Below are positions 8,613 to 16,512 of a DNA stretch of 44,812 nucleotides, piece after piece. Each line of letters opens with the position of its first letter. Position 1 is the stretch's first letter. The stretch covers positions 1 to 44,812 of the forward strand of contig CAYFIR010000043.1 of assembly GCA_964343195.1 (NCBI GenBank), read 5' to 3'. Both the position numbers and the translations under genes were made by a program. A model generated the notes under the pieces. That model saw nothing but the letters and a program-made list of their open reading frames with translations, was not told the DNA's origin and made no database searches. This stretch comes from CAYVAP01 sp964343195. GTDB taxonomy: Bacteria > Bacteroidota > Bacteroidia > J057.

Positions 8613-9272
8613 ATGGCCGAAAACCTGCAACAGTCTCCCAAATACATTCGCTGGGTCAACCTGCTCCGAGAAAATGGCCTCGATATTCACGACATCGAGG
8701 AAGTTTTCACCCGTCACAACCACAAGGGAGAAGCGCTTTTTTCCCTGCTGATGCTCAATGCGACAACTCCGGAAGGGGACAAAATTCCTCCGATCTGCTT
8801 TCTGAAGGGACTGGTCGTCTGTGTGCTGGTGTGCCTGATTGACGAGGAAACAGGCGAACGCTATAACCTGCTGGTCAAGCAGCGCCGCATTGCTACGGGG
8901 GGATTTATCTATGAACAGGTGGCTGGAATGGTCGATGGAGACACCGATCCCCAGGTGATCGCCGCCAAGGAAGTCGCTGAGGAAACGGGCATTGAAGTGA
9001 AGCCTGAGCAGGCCATCCGGCTCAATGAGGAAATTCTCTATCCCTCTACCGGCACCTCTGATGAAGGCATGTATTTCTACTACTGCGAACTGAAGATGAG
9101 CCGGGAGAAAATCTTTTCCTATGATGCCAACGAGACGGGCGTTGAAGATGAGCATGAGCGCATTTACACCCATGTGGCCACTTTCTCCGAAGCCAAAAAG
9201 CTCATCACCAATGTCAATGGCTTGATGAATATCTACCTCTATGAGGAAGCGATCGGGCAAAAGCTGTCCTGA
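8613..9272 (+). CDS. Nudix hydrolase
   Basis: A 219-aa cytosolic Nudix-family pyrophosphohydrolase, probably acting on a nucleoside-diphosphate sugar or similar. The Nudix box runs through GMVDGDTDP to KEVAEETGI, around residues 105-127. The core EExG portion is intact, but the usual Arg is Lys and the first conserved Glu is Thr, so the box is slightly degenerate. Regions before it (VCVLVCLIDEETGERYNLLV) and after it (ILYPSTGTSDEGMYFYYCEL) match the ADP-ribose/ADP-sugar pyrophosphatase style. The ATG at 8613 gives a sensible soluble N terminus. It is preceded by a repeat-rich gap and followed by an exported-enzyme gene, so no operon partner suggests a substrate. Confidence 0.85.
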   Translation: MAENLQQSPKYIRWVNLLRENGLDIHDIEEVFTRHNHKGEALFSLLMLNATTPEGDKIPPICFLKGLVVCVLVCLIDEETGERYNLLVKQRRIATGGFIYEQVAGMVDGDTDPQVIAAKEVAEETGIEVKPEQAIRLNEEILYPSTGTSDEGMYFYYCELKMSREKIFSYDANETGVEDEHERIYTHVATFSEAKKLITNVNGLMNIYLYEEAIGQKLS

Positions 9273-9404
9273 GACATTGGCTTGCCTCCCTCCTTTGCGG
9301 GATTTGTGTGTTTTGTGTAAATTATGAAATGCTGCTGGCTCCAGAATCTCTGGAATATCCATATGGCCTGCATTTCGATGACGCTACAAAATCTTGCAAA
9401 CCAC

Positions 9405-10826
9405 ATGTCAGGAAGGTGGGGGGTGATATTTCTTGTGCTCATTCTGGAGGGGGTTCCCCTCCGGGCACAAAGGATTTCCATTCCCCAATCACAGGTACGG
9501 GCCATGGCGGAATGGGAAGAGGTCGAATACCTCCTGCTTACCTGGACCCAATTCATCCCTACCCTCGCTGAAGTCGTACGTCATACGCAGGATGAGTGCC
9601 AGATCCTGATCGTCTGCGAAGACTCCAACCTGGTAAAGCAGGACCTGCGCTCCCTGGATGTGCCGTTGCACAACCTGCTCTACCTGGAGCGTCCCTTTAA
9701 CAGCATCTGGATGCGGGACTATGGCCCCATGACGGTATATGATGGTGTCGTAGGAAACCGCCTTTTGGTGGACTGGGTGTACAACCGCCCCCGACCGGAG
9801 GACGATGCCCTTAGCAAAGCCATCGCCCGAACCCTGGGCATTCCCTGGTATGCGCTGGATCAGGCTCCCTTTGATCTGGTACATATTGGGGGGAATTTCA
9901 TCACTGATGGGGCAGGCCTTGGGCTGTCATCCGATCTGGTGCTGAAAGACAATCAGAGCAGACGTTTTACCCTGTATCCCAAAACCGAAGCAGCCATAGA
10001 CAGCCTGATGCGACGTAGCCTGGGGCTGGATCGTTTTGTAAAGCTTACCGCCCTCCCTTTCGATCATATTCACCACCTGGATATGCACATGCAGCTACTG
10101 GATGAGGAAACCCTGCTCGTGGGAGAATATCCAGCGGGAATCGCAGACGGCCCCCAAATCGAGGAAAACCTCCAGTTTTTGATTCAGCATGTAGAATCCA
10201 CTTTCGGGCATCCCATGCGGATCATCCGGGTGCCCATGCCCTCCCTCAACGGGCTGTATCCCGACACCAAACGCACCCCCTATCTGACCCATACCAATCT
10301 GGTCATCGTCAACCGTACGATCCTGGTTCCGGTATATGGAGGCCCGACCGACTCAATTGCCATGCAAACACTGCAAGAGGAATTTCCGGGATATCGGATC
10401 GTGGGAATTGACTGCAAATCAGTCATTCAGGCCGGAGGAGCCCTGCATTGCATCACCCGCACCATAGGAGTAGAGCAGCCACTGCGCATCGTCCATCGAC
10501 CGATTCGGGAGGAGGTCCCCCCCTACTTTCCGCTAGAGATCAGTGCCGAAATTTTTCACCAGGAGTCTGTAGCCAGAGCTACAATCCATTATCGGTATGC
10601 AGGTGACTCCAGCTTCATCCCTGTCCCGATGATTCCATTTAATGCCGCTGGAACCCAGTGGAGTGGATACCTGCCTATCGATCGGGATTATGGCAGCGTT
10701 GAATACTACATCGAAGCCGAGGCCGCGACTGGAAAGGTGATGACACGCCCCATGTCCGCACCTCAGGGGTATTGGCGCTTTCCCATTGCAGAGCCGACCC
10801 TGCTAGGACTTCAGGATGAATTTTGA
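9405..10826 (+). CDS. Exported agmatine deiminase/peptidylarginine deiminase family protein
   Basis: A guanidino-group-modifying enzyme (473 aa) of the agmatine deiminase/Porphyromonas-type PAD family. Hallmarks are WMRDYGPM (substrate-binding Asp), HIGGNFITDG, DHIHHLDMHMQLL (catalytic His region), YLTHTNLVIVN, and GGALHCITRTIG with the predicted nucleophile Cys349. A C-terminal Ig-like beta domain (~395-470, ARATIHYRYAG) follows. I start at 9405 because this ATG gives a canonical signal peptide (MSGRWGVIFLVLILEGVPLRAQ); an in-frame ATG at 9324 adds 27 untypical residues. Export and the extra domain favour a protein or peptide substrate over intracellular agmatine, but that is inference. I see no T9SS sorting domain at the end. 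Confidence 0.88.
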   Translation: MSGRWGVIFLVLILEGVPLRAQRISIPQSQVRAMAEWEEVEYLLLTWTQFIPTLAEVVRHTQDECQILIVCEDSNLVKQDLRSLDVPLHNLLYLERPFNSIWMRDYGPMTVYDGVVGNRLLVDWVYNRPRPEDDALSKAIARTLGIPWYALDQAPFDLVHIGGNFITDGAGLGLSSDLVLKDNQSRRFTLYPKTEAAIDSLMRRSLGLDRFVKLTALPFDHIHHLDMHMQLLDEETLLVGEYPAGIADGPQIEENLQFLIQHVESTFGHPMRIIRVPMPSLNGLYPDTKRTPYLTHTNLVIVNRTILVPVYGGPTDSIAMQTLQEEFPGYRIVGIDCKSVIQAGGALHCITRTIGVEQPLRIVHRPIREEVPPYFPLEISAEIFHQESVARATIHYRYAGDSSFIPVPMIPFNAAGTQWSGYLPIDRDYGSVEYYIEAEAATGKVMTRPMSAPQGYWRFPIAEPTLLGLQDEF

Positions 10827-10945
10827 GCCGACCAGAATCTGTGCGAAGTTTGCCGTAACAAAGCCGCACAAGCTTCGTTTCTGCAAATCAAACTTGACAG
10901 AACCATTTAAATAAAAGCAAAAGAGGACAAAAGAGCAGATGCCAA

Positions 10946-10970
10946 CATCTCGCTTCTGACTTCTCGCTTC
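10946..10970. repeat. TCTCGCTTC direct repeat
   Basis: Two perfect copies of TCTCGCTTC (10948-10956 and 10962-10970) separated by 5 bp lie 13 bp before the acetyltransferase start codon, directly followed by a T-run. It is one more short word-type repeat in an intergenic gap. An effect on translation start is possible but not shown. Confidence 0.5.
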
Positions 10971-10982
10971 TTTTTTACCAAC

Positions 10983-11627
10983 ATGTCAGATCACCAAACA
11001 CCCATACTCATCGTAGGCACCGACCCCGAGGCACGCATTGCCCTGGAGATTGCCGACAGCCTCGACGTCCTGGCCTTTGGGTTTATCACAGAAGAGCCCG
11101 ATGAAGTCAACAAGGAAATGAACGACATCCTGGTTGTTGCTGAACTGGGGCAAAAGGATGCCGATACCCTCCTGAACGATAAAAATGTGAAGGTTGTCAT
11201 CGCCGCCACCCAGGCCTCAGACCGAAGGGACCTGATGGAGGCCGTGAAGACTCACGACGCAGAAATGGTCACGCTGGTACACCCCAGCGCCCAGATTTCC
11301 CAACACGCCAAGCTGGAAAAAGGCTGCCTTGTGAATGCAGGGGTAACCATCAGCCCCAATGTGCTTGTGGGAGACTTTGCCTACATCGGAGCCCAGGTTT
11401 CCATAGATGTGGATGCCGAGATCGGAGATTTCTGTACCATCAATGACGGGGCTCGCATAGGGCGGGGCTGCTTTGTAGATGAAGACGCCTACATCGGGCA
11501 TGGGGCCATCCTATTTCCTGGAGTAAAGGTGGGCCACAAAGCCATGGTAGCCGCCGGGGCAGTGGTGCTTCAGGATGTCCCGGACGATGCCTCCGTAGTT
11601 GGAAACCCAGCGAAAGCCGTCGGATGA
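10983..11627 (+). CDS. NeuD/PglD-type hexapeptide-repeat acetyltransferase
   Basis: A 214-aa sugar O- or N-acetyltransferase of the NeuD/PglD/PerB group. Residues 1-80 form the Rossmann-like nucleotide-sugar-binding half (ILIVGTDPEARIALEIA, VKVVIAATQ). Residues ~95-210 are a left-handed beta-helix of hexapeptide repeats (VHPSAQISQHAKLEKGCLV, IGDFCTINDGARIG, GHGAILFPGVKVG) ending in the family signature VVGNPAKAVG. It would transfer an acetyl group from acetyl-CoA to an amino- or nonulosonic sugar used in surface glycans. No other glycan genes are next to it, so the acceptor is unknown. Its stop codon overlaps the start of the small Cys-rich gene (ATGA). Confidence 0.88.
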   Translation: MSDHQTPILIVGTDPEARIALEIADSLDVLAFGFITEEPDEVNKEMNDILVVAELGQKDADTLLNDKNVKVVIAATQASDRRDLMEAVKTHDAEMVTLVHPSAQISQHAKLEKGCLVNAGVTISPNVLVGDFAYIGAQVSIDVDAEIGDFCTINDGARIGRGCFVDEDAYIGHGAILFPGVKVGHKAMVAAGAVVLQDVPDDASVVGNPAKAVG

Positions 11628-11812
11628 TGTGGAAACAGTCTTTGTGCTGTACCTGTCGCCATTGTCACCAAATACAGAACAAACGGGGCAGCATATTTTT
11701 CCTTTGCAAAAAAAGCAAGGAGGATACTCGGTTCGCCAAGTATCCTCCTCAACCTGTCTTTAAATGCCCAGGGTTTGATGCCCTCCCGGCAGGAGGCTAT
11801 TCGTCCCAGTAA
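11624..11812 (+). CDS. Small Cys-rich protein, 62 aa
   Basis: A short gene whose ATG overlaps the acetyltransferase stop (ATGA), an arrangement typical of real translational coupling. The product has Cys residues in CCTCRHC near the N terminus, a lone LCKK, and a C-terminal block RFAKYPPQPVFKCPGF. The spacing resembles small metal-binding Cys-rich proteins. The last 16 bp overlap the convergent DUF4249 gene, and a hairpin that probably terminates that gene lies inside this frame. Function is unknown. I consider it real because of the coupling and the ordered Cys pattern, but it could be a chance frame. Confidence 0.55.
   Translation: MMWKQSLCCTCRHCHQIQNKRGSIFFLCKKSKEDTRFAKYPPQPVFKCPGFDALPAGGYSSQ
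11708..11748 (-). terminator. Rho-independent terminator of the DUF4249 gene
   Basis: On the minus strand, a hairpin with a 10-bp perfect stem (GGAGGATACT at 11719-11728 with AGTATCCTCC at 11739-11748) and an inner GG-TTCG-CC cap is followed by a seven-T run at 11714-11708. It lies 49 bp beyond the DUF4249 stop codon. It is embedded in the coding frame of the small Cys-rich gene on the other strand. Confidence 0.8.
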
Positions 11813-12978
11813 AAGGGCTTTTTAGCCTTATCCTTTCCATAGACTATGTCACAATCCCAGCACTTACAGGGGGTGGGCTCACCCGTGGTAGGATGCGGAA
11901 GTTGGGGGGGACATTCAATTTCCTCACCAGAACCGGGGCGACACCCATCCTGGATGATTTGGCCGAGATCCCCTTCGTTGAGGGACAGCCGAAGCGTATC
12001 TACAACAGCCAGTTCGATGTAGCCCAGGACGATGCGGGTACTATCAGACACATCGAACAGGTTGCCTCTCACAGCTGCTGGCACCTCGTCGTAAAGAGAA
12101 CCATTCAGGCTGGAAAGCCGCTCAAGCTGGCGGTAGTAGTTGTACGCCCGCTCATCTATCCGATGCAGATAAACATTGAAAAAGTGCTTCCACTTGAATG
12201 AATCGTCGATTTCACGGGTAAGCATGGGTTGACGGGCCAGCCCGGTCGCCAGGTCATTGGTTTCCACTAGCACTGAGGGAAATTCATCGGCCCGTTTGGG
12301 GATATAGCAGGTCTTGGCGGTATCAGGGGTATATAGCTTGACGGTATCATAAACGGTCCCAACTCCAATTATAAATCGTTCCTCTACGGTGATAGTGGTA
12401 TCCACCGACTCCTTTGGGACCTCACGGAGTTCATATACGGTCTCCATCTGGTACCGAAAATACTGTGCCGGCTGCTCTGGTTCGATAGGGATTTCGGTCA
12501 GAATTTCCACCACAGGAACTTCTATGACGAGGCCATCAGAATTTTCTGACAGATCAGTACCCTTGCGCCAGGTCAGGGACTGAGGGGCTGAGGGAGCGGA
12601 AATCAGCTGGGGGAAAGTCTGAAATGTGCTGCCGTCAGAGGTTGAGGTGATCTCAAAGCTATAAGTGGATCCTTCCTCAAACACCAGACTGGCAGGAAGT
12701 TGCAAATTGCCAGTTTCGGAGGACTCAAGATCAGCCAGAAACTCCCCGTCCTTGAGTACCCGTCCTGTTGCAGCCACAGGGGTCACCGTGGTACTCAACT
12801 CGTTGGTGGTTACGACAGAAATAACCCGCTGATTGGGATCATTGCTGACAATACCTGAAATCGTCAGTCGGGACTCGGTCTCGGTTTCCAGTTCTAGCGG
12901 AGAAACACACCTGACCAGAACTACTGCCAGGGCAGCAAAAGTCAGGACCGAAAAAAGCTTGGTCGCTTTTGGTATCAT
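11797..12978 (-). CDS. DUF4249-family lipoprotein
   Basis: A 393-aa predicted outer-membrane-associated lipoprotein of the Bacteroidota DUF4249 family. The mature N terminus (CVSPLELETETESRLTISG) leads into a beta-sandwich, as is usual for the family, and the C terminus has a Cys-rich end (CPPQLPH...CKCWDC). I start at 12978 (MIPKATKLFSV) because it gives a proper export signal; the upstream ATG at 13029 adds 17 residues of non-signal sequence. An oddity is Arg just before the lipid-accepting Cys (LVRC), which departs from the usual small residue. DUF4249 proteins often sit beside TonB receptors, but none is adjacent here. Function is unknown. It is divergent from the VPS10-like gene. Confidence 0.82.
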   Translation of the reverse strand: MIPKATKLFSVLTFAALAVVLVRCVSPLELETETESRLTISGIVSNDPNQRVISVVTTNELSTTVTPVAATGRVLKDGEFLADLESSETGNLQLPASLVFEEGSTYSFEITSTSDGSTFQTFPQLISAPSAPQSLTWRKGTDLSENSDGLVIEVPVVEILTEIPIEPEQPAQYFRYQMETVYELREVPKESVDTTITVEERFIIGVGTVYDTVKLYTPDTAKTCYIPKRADEFPSVLVETNDLATGLARQPMLTREIDDSFKWKHFFNVYLHRIDERAYNYYRQLERLSSLNGSLYDEVPAAVRGNLFDVSDSTRIVLGYIELAVVDTLRLSLNEGDLGQIIQDGCRPGSGEEIECPPQLPHPTTGEPTPCKCWDCDIVYGKDKAKKPFYWDE

Positions 12979-13087
12979 GTAGGTATGGCTTAAAGCATCA
13001 CAGGTTAGACTCCCCAACAACGGAGCCATGATGCAAATAGTTGGTTTTATGGGTAAACCTCAAAAGCTTAGTCGATTGGGGAGTGCC

Positions 13088-13112
13088 AATGGCCGAACAA
13101 ATTTAGGCCATT
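13088..13112. promoter_or_regulatory. Dyad in a divergent intergenic region
   Basis: A 7-bp inverted repeat, AATGGCC at 13088-13094 and GGCCATT at 13106-13112, flanks an AT-rich 11-bp centre. It lies between the divergent DUF4249 and BNR/VPS10-like genes, where both promoters must be. It could be an operator for either. The evidence is the symmetry and position only. Confidence 0.3.
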
Positions 13113-13178
13113 CAGGTGAGTTATTGTAATTTGATTTGACCAATCATAAATCAAACAGAGCACCTACACCTTAACCAA

Positions 13179-16100
13179 ATGGATATGAACCAAAGCTACC
13201 TTACCATAGGTCGCATGTTTCGTCTGGGCCTGATGCTGTTACTCTGCAGCTCTTTTGCGACTGCCCAGGAACTGGACATGGACCTGTTTCCCGATATGAA
13301 GCCCAGAAATATTGGTCCTGCCGGTATGAGCGGTCGAATAACTGCGATTGACGTAGTCAATGACGATCCAGACATCATATATGTCGGCAGCGCCTCCGGA
13401 GGATTGTGGAAGTCCACCAGTGGCGGAATTGACTGGGAGCCTATTTTTACCGATCAGGCTACCGCCTCCATCGGCGCTGTAGCCATACAGCAAAGCAACC
13501 CCAGCGTGGTCTGGGCGGGCACTGGAGAAGGCAATCCCCGCAACAGCCTCAACGGCGGTTATGGGATTTATAAAACCCTCGACGGAGGGCGCTCATGGAC
13601 CTGTATGGGCCTGGAGCTCACCCGAAATATCCACCGGATCGTCATCGATCCGATCGACCCGGACGTAGTGTATGTCGCCGCCATTGGCTCTCCCTGGGGC
13701 GAGCATCCCGAACGAGGAGTCTACAAAACGGTTAACGGAGGAAAAACGTGGCAGAAAGTCCTCTACGTAAACGAAAAAGTTGGAGCTGCCGATCTCGTCA
13801 TGGACCCCACCAATCCGCAGAAGCTGATTGCCGCGATGTGGGAGCACCGCCGCTGGCCCTGGAGCTTTACCTCAGGAGGTCCTGGCTCAGGCATGTACAT
13901 CTCTCACGACGGAGGAATGACGTGGACAAAGCGAACCAGCGAAGACGGGCTCCCAAAAGGCGATCTGGGACGTATGGGACTGGCCATAGCTCCCAGCAAA
14001 CCCGACATCGTCTATGCCCTGATCGAGAGCAAGAAAAATGCACTGTACAAATCCACTGACGGAGGCTTTACCTGGAGAAAGGTTAATGACAAGTCCGAGA
14101 TCGGCAACCGACCTTTCTATTACTCCGATCTTTTTGTGGACTCAAAAAACGAGAATCGCCTCTACACTGTGTTCACCTACGTCAACGTCAGCCAGGACGG
14201 AGGAGCATCTTTCGAAGAGCTGATGCCTGCCTACGGCGTAGACAATGGCGTACACCCTGACCACCACTCTTTCTGGGTGCACCCTGATAATCCCGAGTAC
14301 ATGATCGAGGGTAATGATGGAGGCCTAAATATTACCCGGGATGGAGGGAAAACATGGCGATTTGTTGAGAACCTTCCAGTGGGCCAGTTTTACCACGTCG
14401 CAGTGGACAACGAGTTTCCCTACAACGTATATGGCGGTATGCAGGACAATGGCTCCTGGGGAGGTCCGGCTTACGTCTGGAAAGCCCAGGGAATTCGCAA
14501 CCATTACTGGCAGGAACTGGCCTTTGGTGATGGCTTTGACGTAGTGCCAGATCCAGAAGACTCCCGCTATGGCTATGCCATGTCCCAGCAGGGCTACCTG
14601 GTGCGTTATGACCGTGTGACGGGAGCCTCTGAGTCGCTCCGCCCCACTTCTCCTGACCCCGAAGAGCAGCTGCGCTTCAACTGGAATGCCGCCATCGGAC
14701 AGGACCCATTTGATCCCAATACGATTTACTTTGGGAGTCAGTATGTGCACAAAAGCACCGATGAGGGCCGCACCTGGGAGATCATTTCTCCTGACCTGAC
14801 CACCAACGATCCGGAAAAGCAAAAGCAGAGCGAAAGCGGTGGCCTGACAATGGACGCTACCGGAGCAGAAAACCATACCACCATTCTGGCCATCGAACCC
14901 AGCCCGATTCAGGAAAACCTGCTGTGGGTTGCCACCGATGACGGGCGCCTGCACATCACCCGGGATGGTGGCGAAAACTGGACTTCACTCGAAGCCAATC
15001 TACCCGAATTCCCAGAAGGAGCCTGGATTCCCCAGGTAAAGGCCTCAACCCAGGATGCCGGTACCGCCCTGATCGTCGCCAACGACTACCGTCGCTTTAA
15101 CTTCGAACCACTGGCTTACCGGACCACGGATTTTGGGCAGACCTGGGAACGAATTGTGGATGCAGACGATGTTGGCAGCTTTGTGGTGTGTATCCTGCAA
15201 GACCCCATCGAGCCCAACCTGATGTTCCTCGGAACAGATGACGGACTATATGTGAGCGTCGATGGCGCTGACACCTGGACCAAGTGGACCAATGGATTCC
15301 CGACTGTACAGGTAGCAGACCTGGTGATCCACCCCCGTGAGCACGATCTGGTGATCGGTACCTTTGGGCGTTCGTTCTGGGTACTGGATGATATTCGTCC
15401 GCTAAGGGCGATCGCGGCAGGGGAAGCCAGCATGGACCAGCCACTGGCCCTGTTTGAGCCTCCTACGGCCTATCAGGCGGAGTACCAGCAGCCAGCCGGC
15501 ACCCGATTTGGAGCAGATGCCCTGTACAATGGAGAAAACCGCAGGGGGGGAGCCATGATCAGTTTCTGGGTGAATGAGCCTGAAAAAGAAGAAGCGGAAG
15601 GCGCCGAGAAGGACTCCACCATGGCCGAGGTCAAGTGGGACTCCATCACCCTGAAGATCTACGATGGCGATCGCCTGATTCGCACCCTACAACAGGAGGC
15701 TCCCAAAGAGCCAGGACTGCACCGCGACTACTGGGGCATGGATGAGAAAGGCCCTGACTATGTTCGACGTGAACCTCGTCGCCGTCCACGTCGGTACGAA
15801 CCTGGTGGAGTCAATGTCCTGCCCGGAACCTACCGCCTGGAACTGACCTACGGCGACCAAACCGCCGAGCAGGATATCGAAGTACAGCTTGATCCCCGCA
15901 TCGACTACGACCTCGATGGAATAAAGGCCCGATATGATGCGCTGAAAGAGATGGAAGCATACCGCATAAAGGCTAATCAGCTTATCGAACAGATCGTAGA
16001 TAACAAAGCCATTGCCGAAGGCTACATCAGCCAGCTAAAGAAAATTGATGCGGAAGGATTTGCTCCGGCGATTGATTCCAGTAAGGCCATGGTCGATACC

Positions 16101-16397
16101 CTGGACAAGATGCTGGATCTGTATTTCGGAGCCGAGGATGACCGTCAGGGAATCACCCGCAACAGCGATCCTACGGTATCGAGATACATCGGTGGAGCTA
16201 TGAGCTACATTCGTACCCGCCCCGGTGCCCCCACAGCGACAGAGGAACGACTGATGGGTTTTGCCAAAGATGCCCTGAAAGAGTTTGCTGACCAGGTCAA
16301 CGACTTCTTCGCGACCGAATGGCCCGACTATCAGGCAGAGATGGAAGCCCTGAAGATCAATCCATTCGAGGAATATGAGCCGGTAGAAGTGGATTAA
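13179..16397 (+). CDS. Exported VPS10/sortilin-like BNR-repeat protein
   Basis: A 1072-aa secreted protein with a signal peptide (MFRLGLMLLLCSSFATAQ within the first ~30 residues). Residues ~40-740 are a beta propeller with many Asp-box/BNR turns (STSGGIDW, KTLDGGRSW, KTVNGGKTW, SHDGGMTW, STDGGFTW, TRDGGKTW, STDEGRTW, TRDGGENW), as in sortilin/VPS10 and sialidase-like exo-proteins. The rest (~740-1072) includes a FlgD-like or Ig-like beta segment and a helical C terminus (IKARYDALKEMEAYRIKANQLIEQI). Proteins of this architecture are frequent in Bacteroidota and are often annotated as glycosyl hydrolases. I see no sialidase catalytic residues, so binding or an unknown hydrolase role is safer. 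Confidence 0.85.
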   Translation: MDMNQSYLTIGRMFRLGLMLLLCSSFATAQELDMDLFPDMKPRNIGPAGMSGRITAIDVVNDDPDIIYVGSASGGLWKSTSGGIDWEPIFTDQATASIGAVAIQQSNPSVVWAGTGEGNPRNSLNGGYGIYKTLDGGRSWTCMGLELTRNIHRIVIDPIDPDVVYVAAIGSPWGEHPERGVYKTVNGGKTWQKVLYVNEKVGAADLVMDPTNPQKLIAAMWEHRRWPWSFTSGGPGSGMYISHDGGMTWTKRTSEDGLPKGDLGRMGLAIAPSKPDIVYALIESKKNALYKSTDGGFTWRKVNDKSEIGNRPFYYSDLFVDSKNENRLYTVFTYVNVSQDGGASFEELMPAYGVDNGVHPDHHSFWVHPDNPEYMIEGNDGGLNITRDGGKTWRFVENLPVGQFYHVAVDNEFPYNVYGGMQDNGSWGGPAYVWKAQGIRNHYWQELAFGDGFDVVPDPEDSRYGYAMSQQGYLVRYDRVTGASESLRPTSPDPEEQLRFNWNAAIGQDPFDPNTIYFGSQYVHKSTDEGRTWEIISPDLTTNDPEKQKQSESGGLTMDATGAENHTTILAIEPSPIQENLLWVATDDGRLHITRDGGENWTSLEANLPEFPEGAWIPQVKASTQDAGTALIVANDYRRFNFEPLAYRTTDFGQTWERIVDADDVGSFVVCILQDPIEPNLMFLGTDDGLYVSVDGADTWTKWTNGFPTVQVADLVIHPREHDLVIGTFGRSFWVLDDIRPLRAIAAGEASMDQPLALFEPPTAYQAEYQQPAGTRFGADALYNGENRRGGAMISFWVNEPEKEEAEGAEKDSTMAEVKWDSITLKIYDGDRLIRTLQQEAPKEPGLHRDYWGMDEKGPDYVRREPRRRPRRYEPGGVNVLPGTYRLELTYGDQTAEQDIEVQLDPRIDYDLDGIKARYDALKEMEAYRIKANQLIEQIVDNKAIAEGYISQLKKIDAEGFAPAIDSSKAMVDTLDKMLDLYFGAEDDRQGITRNSDPTVSRYIGGAMSYIRTRPGAPTATEERLMGFAKDALKEFADQVNDFFATEWPDYQAEMEALKINPFEEYEPVEVD

Positions 16398-16460
16398 GGA
16401 GCTATTGAAACACGAGAGACTGAGACAAGACTTTGTCTCTCTACTTCATGATTCAAAAAT

Positions 16461-16491
16461 AAGGACAGGTCCAGTTGATGGGCCTGTCCTT
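16461..16491. terminator. Convergent-gene terminator hairpin
   Basis: A 12-bp stem, AAGGACAGGTCC (16461-16472) with GGGCCTGTCCTT (16480-16491), has one T-G wobble and a 7-nt loop. It lies between the convergent VPS10-like and transglutaminase genes. For the minus strand it is followed by ATTTTTG, a good intrinsic terminator for the transglutaminase gene. The plus-strand side has only a short T-run. Confidence 0.8.
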
Positions 16492-16512
16492 TATGCACTA
16501 TATCCACGATTG

